Below are positions 17,319 through 25,907 of a DNA stretch of 64,000 nt, one piece after another. A model generated the notes under the pieces. It did not search any database. It was not told the origin of the DNA and was given only the letters and a program-made list of their open reading frames with translations. Numbering within the stretch: position 1 is the first letter of the stretch; every line of letters begins with the position of its first letter. Position numbers and translations under genes: made by a program. This stretch comes from an uncultured Oscillospiraceae bacterium. Its GTDB lineage: Bacteria; Bacillota; Clostridia; Oscillospirales; Oscillospiraceae. The stretch spans positions 124,001 to 188,000 of the forward strand of contig CALXDM010000002.1 in NCBI GenBank assembly GCA_944387065.1, read 5' to 3'.

Positions 17319-17471
17319 ATGAAATATGTGTGCGTATGCGGCTATGAGTACGACTCCGCCGCAGGGGATCCCGGCGGCCATGTGGCACCCGGCACCCCTG
17401 TGGACCAGCTGCCCGACGACTGGGTATGCCCCGGCTGCGGCCTGGGCAAGGACGCGCTCAGCCCCGCTTGA
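17319..17471 (+). CDS. Rubredoxin with shortened first cysteine knuckle
   Basis: 50 aa small iron electron carrier. It reads [16 protein letters not shown], then [11 protein letters not shown], then [19 protein letters not shown]. The second knuckle is the normal CPGC, but the first is CVC, one residue shorter than the usual C-x2-C. Family features otherwise fit: the aromatic core (Tyr3, Tyr9, Tyr11, Trp35) and the APGT loop. GAAGGAGGG precedes the ATG. The gene is monocistronic with its own terminator. Iron binding is likely but not certain given the odd spacing. Confidence 0.85.
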   Translation: MKYVCVCGYEYDSAAGDPGGHVAPGTPVDQLPDDWVCPGCGLGKDALSPA

Positions 17472-17496
17472 GGGCAGAGCCGCCAGCCCCATCTGA

Positions 17497-17530
17497 GTGG
17501 AAAACGCCGCCTCCGGGCGGCGTTTTCCAC
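17497..17530. terminator. Terminator after rubredoxin
   Basis: 15-bp perfect stem (17497-17511 and 17516-17530, loop TCCG), with TTTT within the 3' arm. Confidence 0.75.
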
Positions 17531-17585
17531 TGCCCTCGGCCAGCTTGGTAACCGGGGCGTAACTATCCTACTTGATGGTACCTAC

Positions 17586-17614
17586 TTTACAGCGGGGGAA
17601 AAGCAGGGTACAAT
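17586..17614 (+). promoter_or_regulatory. Sigma-A-type promoter for the flavin/Fe-S-transporter operon
   Basis: TTTACA at 17586-17591, a 17-bp spacer and TACAAT at 17609-17614, about 58 bp before the start codon. Confidence 0.65.
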
Positions 17615-17672
17615 ATCGAAAACGGTAACCAAGCCCCTGCTCTCCCGGGGGCTGGAACAGGGAGGGATTTCC

Positions 17673-18290
17673 ATGACCGCACAGGAATGCCTGGGGCTGT
17701 TGCGCCAGGTGAAGGACGTGGCCTTTGCCACAGTGGACGCATCCGGCCTGCCCCAGGTGCGCATCATCGACGTCATGTTGGTGGAGCAGGGGGCGCTCTA
17801 TTTCTGCACCGCCCGGGGAAAGGCTTTTTATCAGCAGCTGCTCTCCACCGGCCAGGTGGCCGTCGCCGCCCTCACCCCCGCCTACCAGATGATCCGCCTG
17901 TCCGGGCGGGTCCGGCATTTGGACGGGCAGCGGGACTGGATTGACCGGATCTTTGTGGAAAACCCCGCTATGGAGACGGTTTATCCGGGCCAGAGCCGGT
18001 ACATTTTGGAGCCCTTCTGCCTGGACAACGGGCAGATGGAGGTGTTCGACCTGGGCCAACAGCCCATCCATCGGGAGAGCTTTGCCCTGGGCGGGGGTGA
18101 CGTCCAGGAGAAGGGGTTTGTCATCACCTCTGCCTGCATCGGCTGCGGGAAGTGCCAGCGGGGCTGCCCTCAGAACTGCATTGAGTCCGGCGCCCCCTTT
18201 TCCATCGTCCAGGCGCACTGCCTGCACTGCGGCCTGTGTCAGGAGCTGTGCCCGGTCCAGGCCATCCAGACAAGGGGGGCGGGGACATGA
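17673..18290 (+). CDS. Flavin reductase-like split-barrel protein fused to 2x[4Fe-4S] ferredoxin
   Basis: 205 aa. Residues 1-140 are a pyridoxamine-5'-phosphate-oxidase-like split barrel (VAFATVDASGLPQVRIIDVM), a fold that usually binds FMN. Residues 150-200 hold two 4Fe-4S motifs, CIGCGKCQRGCP and CLHCGLCQELCP. The pairing suggests electron transfer between ferredoxin-type clusters and flavin; substrate unknown. It overlaps the next gene, a compatible-solute-type ABC permease, by four bases (ATGA), so both are translated together. The reason for linking a redox protein to a transporter is not evident. Confidence 0.85.
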   Translation: MTAQECLGLLRQVKDVAFATVDASGLPQVRIIDVMLVEQGALYFCTARGKAFYQQLLSTGQVAVAALTPAYQMIRLSGRVRHLDGQRDWIDRIFVENPAMETVYPGQSRYILEPFCLDNGQMEVFDLGQQPIHRESFALGGGDVQEKGFVITSACIGCGKCQRGCPQNCIESGAPFSIVQAHCLHCGLCQELCPVQAIQTRGAGT

Positions 18291-19831
18291 ACATGATTCG
18301 GGACATGGGCAGCCTGCTGCTCAGCCGGTGGGACTTCTTTGCCGGGCTGCTTTGGGAGCATCTGGAGATCTCCCTGCTGGCCATCGCCATTGCCATTTTA
18401 GCCGGCGGGCTGGCAGGCATCCTCATCAGCGAGATCCGGCCGGCGGCAAAGCCCGCGCTGGGGCTGGTCAGTCTGCTGTACACCATCCCCTCCATCTCCA
18501 TGCTGGGCTTTCTCATCCCCTTCTCCGGGGTGGGCAACGCCACGGCGGTGATCGCCCTGACCATCTATGCCCTGCTGCCCATGGTGCGGGGCACCTACAC
18601 CGGGATGTCCCACATTGAGCCCGCCCTGTTGGAGGCAGCCAAGGGGATGGGGAGCACCCGGTTACAGATCCTCTTCCGGGTCCGTCTGCCGCTGGCCCTG
18701 CCGGTGATCATGTCCGGCATCCGCAGCATGGCCACCATGACCATCGCCCTGGCCGGCATCGCCTCCTTCATCGGCGCGGGCGGGCTGGGGGTGGCCATCT
18801 ACCGGGGTATCACCACCAATAACGGGGCCATGACCATGGCCGGCAGCCTGCTGATCGCCCTGCTGGCCCTGGGGGTGGACCTGGTGCTGGGCTTTGTGGA
18901 ACGGCGCATGAAACAGCGCAGCGCCCGGGCCAAGCGGGCCAATCGGGTCATGGCAGGGGTGGCCCTTGCCGCCTGCCTGGCCGCTGTCGTCCTGGCCCTG
19001 CTGCCCACCCCGCGGGGGAACACCATCCGCATCGCCACCAAACCCATGACCGAGCAGTATATCCTGGGGGAAATGCTGGATCTTCTCATCGAGCAGGACA
19101 CCGAGTTAACCGTGGAGCTGACCCAGGGCGTGGGCGGGGGCACATCCAACATCCAGCCGGCCATGGAGAGCGGGGAGTTTGACCTCTACCCGGAGTACAC
19201 GGGGACCGGATGGAACATGGTACTGGGCCATGGCGAGGTGTACACCGAGGCGCTGTTTGACCAGTTACAGGAGGAGTATGCCCAGAACTATGGGATGCAA
19301 TGGGCGGGCATGTATGGCTTTAACAATACCTACGGCATGGTGGTCCGGCGGGAGATTGCCCAGCAGTATGACCTGCGCACCTATTCCGACCTGGCCGCCG
19401 TGGCCAATCATCTGGTGTTTGGCGCGGAGTATGACTTCTTCGAGCGGGCCGATGGCTATGAGGCCCTGTGCCAGACCTATGGGCTGCGCTTCCGGGAAAC
19501 CATGGACCTGGACATCGGCTTGAAATATCAGGCCCTCAACCAGGGGCAGATCGACGTGATGGTGATCTTCACCACCGACGGGCAGCTGGCCGCCTCCGAT
19601 GCGGTGGTGCTGGAGGACGACAGGCAGTTCTACCCATCCTACCTGTGCGGCAATGTGATCCGCAGCGAAGTGCTGGAGGCCCATCCGGAGCTGAACGGAA
19701 TCTTTGAGAAGCTCACAGGGCTGATCTCCGACACGGACATGGCCCAGATGAACTACCAGGTGGAGTCCCAGGGCGAGGAGCCCCGGGCCGTGGCCCAGGA
19801 ATACTTACAGGCCCACGACCTGCTGCAATAA
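18287..19831 (+). CDS. OpuC-type ABC transporter permease fused to substrate-binding domain
   Basis: 514 aa. Residues 1-215 are the permease with about six membrane segments and the EAA-like loop EAAKGMGSTRLQILFRVRLPLALP. A further segment (MAGVALAACLAAVVLALLP) leads to the extracytoplasmic OpuAC domain (residues 245-514) starting IRIATKPMTEQYILGEMLDLL. This fusion is known in glycine betaine/carnitine/choline (OpuB/OpuC/BilE-like) systems; the ligand may be a quaternary amine, but the binding aromatic residues cannot be assigned by eye. It works with the ATPase encoded next. Confidence 0.88.
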   Translation: MNMIRDMGSLLLSRWDFFAGLLWEHLEISLLAIAIAILAGGLAGILISEIRPAAKPALGLVSLLYTIPSISMLGFLIPFSGVGNATAVIALTIYALLPMVRGTYTGMSHIEPALLEAAKGMGSTRLQILFRVRLPLALPVIMSGIRSMATMTIALAGIASFIGAGGLGVAIYRGITTNNGAMTMAGSLLIALLALGVDLVLGFVERRMKQRSARAKRANRVMAGVALAACLAAVVLALLPTPRGNTIRIATKPMTEQYILGEMLDLLIEQDTELTVELTQGVGGGTSNIQPAMESGEFDLYPEYTGTGWNMVLGHGEVYTEALFDQLQEEYAQNYGMQWAGMYGFNNTYGMVVRREIAQQYDLRTYSDLAAVANHLVFGAEYDFFERADGYEALCQTYGLRFRETMDLDIGLKYQALNQGQIDVMVIFTTDGQLAASDAVVLEDDRQFYPSYLCGNVIRSEVLEAHPELNGIFEKLTGLISDTDMAQMNYQVESQGEEPRAVAQEYLQAHDLLQ

Positions 19832-19846
19832 GGGGAGGGAGCGCAG

Positions 19847-20650
19847 ATGCAAACAGCCATTTCCTTTCAAAATGTGGGCAAGGCGTACGGCGGCCAGACC
19901 GTCCTGAATGGATTCAATCTGGAGGTGGCCCAAGGGGAGTTTGTCACCATCATCGGCTCCTCCGGCTGCGGGAAGACCACCGTGCTCAAGCTGGTCAACG
20001 GTCTGCTGTCGCCGGATGCGGGGGAAATCTGGGTGCAGGGCCGGAACATCCGGGATCAGAACCAGGCCCAGCTGCGCCGAAACATCGGCTACGCCATCCA
20101 GGGCAGCGTCCTGTTCCCCCACATGACGGTGGAGCAGAACATCTCCTATGTGCCCAACCTGCTCAATAAGAAGGATAAGCAGAGAACCCGGGCCGCCGTG
20201 GACAAATGGATGGGGATTGTTGGCCTGGACCCGGCCTTGAAGGGACGCTATCCCGCAGAACTGTCCGGCGGGCAGCAGCAGCGGGTGGGCATCGCTCGGG
20301 CGCTGGCCGCCTCCCCGGAGATCCTGCTGATGGACGAACCCTTCGGGGCGGTGGACGAGATCACCCGCTCCCAGCTGCAAACCGAACTGCAGCGCATCTA
20401 CCGCCAGACGGGGATTACCATCCTGTTCGTCACCCACGACATCTCTGAGGCGCTGAAGCTGGGCACCAAGGTGCTGGTGATGGACCAGGGCAAGATCCAT
20501 CAATACGACGCGCCGGAGGCTCTTTTGAGCCATCCTGCCACCACCCTGGTCCGCCAACTGACTGAGCAGCAGCGCCGGGCCTGCCACCTGCCTGACAGCC
20601 AGCTGGATAGCTGCCCGTACAGCGGAATGGGCGCTCAGCCCTCGGAATAG
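19847..20650 (+). CDS. ABC transporter ATP-binding protein (OpuCA-like)
   Basis: 267 aa. Walker A is GSSGCGKTT (residues 38-46), signature LSGGQQQRVGIARALAA, Walker B ILLMDEPFGAVDE, H-loop FVTHDISEA. The sequence groups with ProV/OpuCA ATPases. Many of those carry a C-terminal CBS pair that senses ionic strength; this protein ends soon after the ATPase domain and has none. It starts 15 bp after the permease gene with GGGGAGGGAG. Confidence 0.92.
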   Translation: MQTAISFQNVGKAYGGQTVLNGFNLEVAQGEFVTIIGSSGCGKTTVLKLVNGLLSPDAGEIWVQGRNIRDQNQAQLRRNIGYAIQGSVLFPHMTVEQNISYVPNLLNKKDKQRTRAAVDKWMGIVGLDPALKGRYPAELSGGQQQRVGIARALAASPEILLMDEPFGAVDEITRSQLQTELQRIYRQTGITILFVTHDISEALKLGTKVLVMDQGKIHQYDAPEALLSHPATTLVRQLTEQQRRACHLPDSQLDSCPYSGMGAQPSE

Positions 20651-20659
20651 GCCCCCCCA

Positions 20660-20693
20660 CCCCTCCCCCTGCCTCGCCGGGCAGAGGGAGGGG
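20660..20693 (+). terminator. Terminator of the transporter operon
   Basis: 14-bp stem with one mismatch (20660-20673 and 20680-20693), followed by TTCTTGC. Confidence 0.65.
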
Positions 20694-20735
20694 TTCTTGC
20701 ATGGGCCCCTCTTCCGCCCCGATCCATTCTCCTTC

Positions 20736-20764
20736 TTGCCTAATTTTCCATGATATGCTACACT
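20736..20764 (+). promoter_or_regulatory. Sigma-A-type promoter for the SLH protein
   Basis: TTGCCT at 20736-20741, a 17-bp spacer and TACACT at 20759-20764, 59 bp before the start. Confidence 0.55.
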
Positions 20765-20822
20765 TCTCTCATGTATCATCAGATAATTTCCGACAAAATA
20801 CGAGGTTGGAAGGATGAATGAC

Positions 20823-23360
20823 ATGAAACGAGTTCTGATCGGATTGCTGGCCCTCACCCTATCCATGGCTGCCCTCGTCTGGTCGGGGCGGGCGGCGGGG
20901 GCAGACCACGATGTGGTAGATCCTGTCCTGGGCAGCGGCCTTCCTGTAACCGAGTTGGCCAGCGGCACATCCCACCCTTTCGATTACCAGATCCCGCCGG
21001 GTGGGGCTGCCGTGCTGGTCTTTTTTCATGGCTCGGCCAGCAGCCCGTGCGCCGATTCCTATGGGCTGCTGCGGGACATTCTGGACAGCGGCTGGCTGGA
21101 CAACGACAAGCTGCGGGTGCTGGCCGTGGAGCGCGGCGGCACCAGCCGGGCGGAGGTGCTGGAATTCTTCCAAACCTACGTCGCCCCGGCGCAGGCGCTA
21201 CCCCCCTCCCTGGCGGTATACACCGACGGGGCTCTGGTCTACAACGCTTACCAGATGGCCCTAGGCCTGGCCACGGAGATCGCCCCCACCGTGCTCATGC
21301 TCACCTCGGCCACGGATGGTCAGCCAGTCATCCGCCGCTCCTGGACGGGGGACAACCCGTTCCCGGTCTACCACAACGCCCTCGCCCAACTCACCGACGG
21401 GGTGGAACCCCTGCCCATCCCGCTGACCATCCAGGCCGCCCAGGTGGAACCCCGTCCCTATGACGGCACTACCGACGCCACCATCTCCCAGGTCCGCTTT
21501 GCCCGGCCGGACGGGGCGCCGGTGGAGCTCACCCTGGGGGAGGACTACACCGCTACAGCCCGCTTTCAGAGCCCAGAGGCGGGCCAGGACAAACCAGTGG
21601 AGGTCACCGTCACCCTGAACCACCCGGACTACACCCTTGCAACCCCAACCTATACTGGCCGGGGCGAAATCCAGCGGGCGGACCTGGAGCCCATACAGCT
21701 GGAGGTGGAGCTGGAGATCTACGCCGGCTCCAGCACCACCATTGACCTGGCCAATCTGGAAGGCCTTCCAGACGGGGAAGCGTTCACCTTTGAGGTCTAT
21801 CCGGCCTCCCTCTTCCATGGGCTGTGTCCCCCGCAGATCGGCCAGGACGGCCCGGATATCCTCACCCTGCGCCTGGATCCCAATGGCAGCTACACCCAGG
21901 AGGATCGGGTGATGGTACTCCTGTACGGCTCGGGCAACTACGGCGACACCCACCTCCTGGTCACCGTCACCTATGTGCCCCGGTCCAGCGTGCCCATCAC
22001 CGGGGTGGAGCCGGCCTCAGACCTGGTCTACAACGGCCGGCCCCAGGCCGGCTATACCGGAACACCCATCAGCGACTATGAAGGGGAATATGAGATCACC
22101 TATTCCGGCACCGGGGACACGATCTATGCCGGCGACACCCCACCCACCGACGCGGGCAGCTACATGGTGACCATTCGGATCCCAGAGGGCGGGGATCATC
22201 GGGGCGAGGTGCGCCTGCCCTTCACCATCCAGCCGGCCGCCATCGTCATCAAGGCCAATGATCAGCGCATCACGGCGGGCCAACCTGCCCCGGAGTACAG
22301 CTACCAGGTCTTTGGCCTGGGGGAAGGGGATGGGCTGTCCCAGGCCCCCACCCTCACCTGTGACGCTGATCTGGAGGTGCCCGGCGCCTACCCCATCATC
22401 CCCAGCGGCGGGGCGGTCCCGGCAGGAGGGAACTACCGGACGGCCATCCAATACGAACCGGGGACGCTGACGGTCACCCCCGGCGGCGAAGGGGATGGCG
22501 ACGGTGGGCAGGGTGGATTCGGTGGGGGTTCCCCCACCGAAGAGGAAACGACGTACCACGTCGTTTCCCTGGCCCAGCCCGAGCACGGCGCGGTGCAGGT
22601 GGACAACGCAGCCCAGGCAGGGAGCGCCGTCACCATCACCGTCACCCCCAACGAGGGCTATGAGGTGGAGGCGCTCACCGTCACAGATTCCAACGGCACG
22701 CAGTTGGAGGTCACCTTGCAGGAGGACGACACCTATACCTTCACCATGCCCGCCGGGGATGTGCGCATCCACCTCACCTTCCGGCAGGCTGAGCCGGAGG
22801 AACCTCCCATCGTTCCCTTCACCGACGTGAAAGCCAGCGACTGGTATGCCGGGGCGGTGGAATATGTGTATGCCAACGGGTTGATGCGCGGCACCGGCGA
22901 CACCACCTTCGGCCCTGACCTGCCCACCACCCGGGCCCAGCTGGTGACCATCCTGTACCGGCTGGAAGGGGAGCCGGAGGTGGCCGGGGAGAGCCCCTTT
23001 GCCGACGTGCCCGAAAATTGGTGGTACGGCAAGGCGGTGGTCTGGGCCACCAGCCAAGGCATCGTCAGCGGATACAGCGGACAGAGCTTCGGGCCGGACG
23101 ACAATATCACCCGGGAGCAGCTCACCGCCATCCTATACCGTTACGCCCAGCGCAAGGGCTATGACCTGACCGCTTCAGGCAGCCTGTTCGCCTATGCCGA
23201 TGGGAACCAGGTATCCGGCTGGGCAGCCTCAGCCATGTCCTGGGCCAGCGGGGCGGGATTGATCCAGGGCTCAGACAACCAGCTCAACCCCCAGGGCTTT
23301 GCCGTCCGGTCCCAGATGGCCGCCCTGCTCATGCGTTTCCTGGAGCAAGTGTCCGGGTAA
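20823..23360 (+). CDS. Secreted S-layer-homology protein with thioredoxin-like N-terminal domain
   Basis: 845 aa. A signal peptide (VLIGLLALTLSMAALVWSG) is followed by a probable thioredoxin-fold domain (residues 55-185): AVLVFFHGSASSPCADSYGLL, then LAVYTDGALVYNAYQM. The middle has beta-rich, MBG/YDG-like modules (PRPYDGTTDATISQVRFARP and ADLVYNGRPQAGYTG-like). A Gly-rich linker GGEGDGDGGQGGFGGG leads to an InlB B-repeat-like unit (HVVSLAQPEHGAVQV), then three SLH repeats (FTDVKASDWYAGAVEYVYAN, FADVPENWWYGKAVVWATSQ, third weaker). SLH repeats hold proteins on secondary cell-wall polymer. The start MKRVLIGL is chosen over an ATG nine bases earlier, which leaves no gap after GGAAGG. Confidence 0.85.
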   Translation: MKRVLIGLLALTLSMAALVWSGRAAGADHDVVDPVLGSGLPVTELASGTSHPFDYQIPPGGAAVLVFFHGSASSPCADSYGLLRDILDSGWLDNDKLRVLAVERGGTSRAEVLEFFQTYVAPAQALPPSLAVYTDGALVYNAYQMALGLATEIAPTVLMLTSATDGQPVIRRSWTGDNPFPVYHNALAQLTDGVEPLPIPLTIQAAQVEPRPYDGTTDATISQVRFARPDGAPVELTLGEDYTATARFQSPEAGQDKPVEVTVTLNHPDYTLATPTYTGRGEIQRADLEPIQLEVELEIYAGSSTTIDLANLEGLPDGEAFTFEVYPASLFHGLCPPQIGQDGPDILTLRLDPNGSYTQEDRVMVLLYGSGNYGDTHLLVTVTYVPRSSVPITGVEPASDLVYNGRPQAGYTGTPISDYEGEYEITYSGTGDTIYAGDTPPTDAGSYMVTIRIPEGGDHRGEVRLPFTIQPAAIVIKANDQRITAGQPAPEYSYQVFGLGEGDGLSQAPTLTCDADLEVPGAYPIIPSGGAVPAGGNYRTAIQYEPGTLTVTPGGEGDGDGGQGGFGGGSPTEEETTYHVVSLAQPEHGAVQVDNAAQAGSAVTITVTPNEGYEVEALTVTDSNGTQLEVTLQEDDTYTFTMPAGDVRIHLTFRQAEPEEPPIVPFTDVKASDWYAGAVEYVYANGLMRGTGDTTFGPDLPTTRAQLVTILYRLEGEPEVAGESPFADVPENWWYGKAVVWATSQGIVSGYSGQSFGPDDNITREQLTAILYRYAQRKGYDLTASGSLFAYADGNQVSGWAASAMSWASGAGLIQGSDNQLNPQGFAVRSQMAALLMRFLEQVSG

Positions 23361-23386
23361 ACAGCTCGGCCCGGCCCGGTAGAACA

Positions 23387-23414
23387 AACGCCCCGGCTTC
23401 GCCGCCGGGGCGTT
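23387..23414. terminator. Bidirectional terminator
   Basis: 11-bp stem (23387-23397 and 23404-23414) followed by TTTTCCC, between the convergent SLH gene and coaW. Confidence 0.8.
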
Positions 23415-23425
23415 TTCCCATCCAA

Positions 23426-24262
23426 TCAAACGGGGGGCCACACCCGCTGGGGGCACAGCACACTGCCTAGCGCCGTGGCAAACTCCGCCCGGGCCGGGAT
23501 ATGGAAGCGCAGGCCGAACATCTCCCCCATGAAGGCAAACATCTCCCCGCTCTGGCCCAGCAAGGTGAGTGCCCCTGTGAGCACAATGTCCTGGATAGGG
23601 ATCCCCCGGGCGGCAAACGCCGCCTGGCAGCCCACACTTTGCAGGATCATCGTAACCAGGCCCAGGGCCAGGTCGGCCCGGCTGGCCTCCGGGTCCAGCT
23701 TGCCGAAGTTGGCCGCCGTCAGCTCAGGCTGGAGGGTGGGGATGTCCGCCCGGCAGATGTCCCGCATCAGCAGATCCACCTTCTCCGGGCGGCCCTGGGC
23801 AGCCAGCTGCCCGATCCGCTCCCCGTCCCGCTCTCCGAGCAGGAGCTGGCCCAGCCCGCACAGGGTACCGCCGCCGATGCCGCTGCCCCCCAGATGGGTA
23901 CAGCCCTCCGGCCCGGCCAGCACCAGGGCCGTGCCGGTACCCATGCTCGCCACCAGGGCCCGCTTCAGCCCCGAAGCAGCCAGCCCGCCCCAGCCAATGG
24001 CCCCAAACTCAGGCACCGTATAGGTGGGCAGGCCCAGCAAGGGCTGGGTGAGGAAGGAGGTGCGCACCCCGGTGAGCACTATGCACTCCACCTCTTCCCG
24101 GCCGATGCCCTGTCCAGCCAGGAAGTCTGACGCCGCCTGGGCGGCAAAACCGGGCTCCGGCCGGGTGGACAGCTTACCCCACGCGACCGGGCTGCCACCG
24201 GCGGCACAGGCCACCAGCTTGGTGGCAGTCCCGCCCAGGTCGATCCCGATGGTATAGGCCAC
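23426..24262 (-). CDS. coaW: Type II pantothenate kinase
   Basis: 278 aa ASKHA-fold kinase for the first step of coenzyme A synthesis. The phosphate-1 motif is GIDLGGTATK, catalytic Glu likely in EFGAIGWGG, the adenosine/phosphate-2 motif VASMGTGTALV, and LGGSGIGGGTLCGLGQLL is typical of CoaW. Type II enzymes escape CoA feedback control. The start MAYTIGID is 26 bp after murC on the same strand, with GGGGGAAGG upstream, so it may share the murC transcript. Confidence 0.88.
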   Translation of the reverse strand: MAYTIGIDLGGTATKLVACAAGGSPVAWGKLSTRPEPGFAAQAASDFLAGQGIGREEVECIVLTGVRTSFLTQPLLGLPTYTVPEFGAIGWGGLAASGLKRALVASMGTGTALVLAGPEGCTHLGGSGIGGGTLCGLGQLLLGERDGERIGQLAAQGRPEKVDLLMRDICRADIPTLQPELTAANFGKLDPEASRADLALGLVTMILQSVGCQAAFAARGIPIQDIVLTGALTLLGQSGEMFAFMGEMFGLRFHIPARAEFATALGSVLCPQRVWPPV

Positions 24263-24287
24263 GATCCTTCCCCCTTCTCTCTATCCG

Positions 24288-25670
24288 CTATCCGGGGCTG
24301 TCTTGCGCCACCAACGCCTCACCCGCCAGGTAGATGTCCCCCGCCCCCACGGTGAGGATCAGGTCCCCAGGCCGGGCGATGTCCCGGAGGGCGGCCGTCA
24401 CATCCTCCAGGGTGGGGCAGTAAATGCTGCCCGGGATGTGGTCGGCCAGGTCCTTGGAGGAGATGCCCACGGTGTTATCCTCCCGGGCCGCGAAGATCTC
24501 CGCCAGCAGGGTGACGTCTGCCTTTTGCAGCACCCGGACAAAGTCGTCAAACAGTTCATGGGTTCGGGAATAGGTATGGGGCTGAAAGGCCAGCACCACC
24601 CGCTGGTAGGGAAGCTGCCGGGCGGTGTCCAGCAGGGCCTCCACCTCGCTGGGGTGGTGGGCGTAGTCATCGCACACCTGCGCGCCGTGGTAGCGCCCCT
24701 TGTCCTCAAAGCGCCGTCCGGGCAGACGGAAGGTGCGCATCCCCTGTTCCACCGCCGGGCCAGGCACCCCCAACACGATGGCCGCGGCGGCGGTGGCCAT
24801 GGCGTTTTGCACGTTGTGCATCCCCGGCACCGACAGCTCCAGATGGGCATACCGCTCCCCCCGGTAGACCACGTCGAAGCTGGCAAAGCCGCCGCGCACG
24901 GTGAGGTTGGCTGCGTGCACGTCCCCCCGCTCCACCCCAAAGGTGAGCATGGGCCGCCGCTCCCCCTCCAGGGCCTTCATGGTGTTGGCGTCCTCACAGT
25001 TGGCCACGATCATGCCGCTATCCGGCACCAGGTCCGCAAAGGCCCGGAAGGAGCGCTCCACGTCGTCCAGATCCTGAAAGAAGTCCAGGTGATCAGCCTC
25101 GATATTCAGAATAACCGCCACTGTGGGATAGAAGGACAGGAAGGAGTTGCAGTACTCGCAGGACTCCAGGATGATGGTCTCCCCCTGGCCCACCCGGTGG
25201 CCCGCCTCCAGCAGGGGCAGGGTACCCCCGATCATCACGGTGGGGTCCATCCCGGCGGCCATGAACACATGGGTGCACATGGAGGTAGTGGTGGTCTTGC
25301 CATGGGTGCCTGAGATGCAAAGGGCGTGCTTGTACCCCCGCATGATGGCGCCCCAGGCCTGGGCCCGCTCAAAGACCGGGATGCCGGCGGCCCGGGCCGC
25401 GGCAATCTCCGGGTTCTCGTCATGGACGGCGGCGGTGCGCACCACGCAGTCCGCCCCCAGCACGCTCTCGGGCCGATGGCCGATGGTCACCGGGATGCCC
25501 AGCCCCCGCAGATGGCCTACGGTGGCCCCTTCCCGCTGGTCCGAGCCAGTGATGATCACCCCAGCCCCCAGCAGCACCTCTGCCAGCGAGGCCATGGACA
25601 CTCCGCCGATGCCCACCAGGTGGGCCCGCTTCCCCGGCTGTATATAGTCATGGATGGGCTGCTCTGACAC
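24288..25670 (-). CDS. murC: UDP-N-acetylmuramate-L-alanine ligase MurC
   Basis: 460 aa Mur ligase. The N-terminal Rossmann part has HLVGIGGVSMASLAEVLL (UDP-MurNAc site), the central ATPase has the P-loop ISGTHGKTTTTSMC, and the C-terminal domain has VCDDYAHHPSEVEALLDTA. It adds L-Ala to UDP-MurNAc in peptidoglycan precursor synthesis. The start is GTG (VSEQPIHDYIQPGKRAHL) eight bases after AGGTG; 18 upstream codons are open but reach into the leader. A strong promoter lies about 65 bp upstream. Confidence 0.95.
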   Translation of the reverse strand: MSEQPIHDYIQPGKRAHLVGIGGVSMASLAEVLLGAGVIITGSDQREGATVGHLRGLGIPVTIGHRPESVLGADCVVRTAAVHDENPEIAAARAAGIPVFERAQAWGAIMRGYKHALCISGTHGKTTTTSMCTHVFMAAGMDPTVMIGGTLPLLEAGHRVGQGETIILESCEYCNSFLSFYPTVAVILNIEADHLDFFQDLDDVERSFRAFADLVPDSGMIVANCEDANTMKALEGERRPMLTFGVERGDVHAANLTVRGGFASFDVVYRGERYAHLELSVPGMHNVQNAMATAAAAIVLGVPGPAVEQGMRTFRLPGRRFEDKGRYHGAQVCDDYAHHPSEVEALLDTARQLPYQRVVLAFQPHTYSRTHELFDDFVRVLQKADVTLLAEIFAAREDNTVGISSKDLADHIPGSIYCPTLEDVTAALRDIARPGDLILTVGAGDIYLAGEALVAQDSPG

Positions 25671-25732
25671 TTGCCAACACCTCAATCTCCAAAAAGCCCG
25701 CAGCCGGGCCAAGTGCCCCGGCAAATCAGTTT

Positions 25733-25761
25733 ATTATACTACAAAGCGCCGCCCATGGCAA
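25733..25761 (-). promoter_or_regulatory. Sigma-A promoter of murC(-coaW)
   Basis: On the minus strand TTGCCA (25756-25761), a 17-bp spacer and TATAAT (25733-25738). Confidence 0.8.
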
Positions 25762-25856
25762 CCTCTCCCTGCCGGCGGCTCTGTGTCCAGTATAGTCACC
25801 CAGACCGGATTTTAGACGGGCGCGCCTGGAGCGGGCTGCCCATCCTCTGAACAAAA

Positions 25857-25890
25857 GGCCGGGCAGCGCCGCTTGGAGCGCTGCCCGGCC
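25857..25890 (-). terminator. Terminator of mreB
   Basis: 13-bp perfect stem (25857-25869 and 25878-25890), with TTTT just beyond on the minus strand (AAAA at 25853-25856). Confidence 0.85.
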
Positions 25891-25907
25891 CTTCCAACCC
25901 CTTCCCG

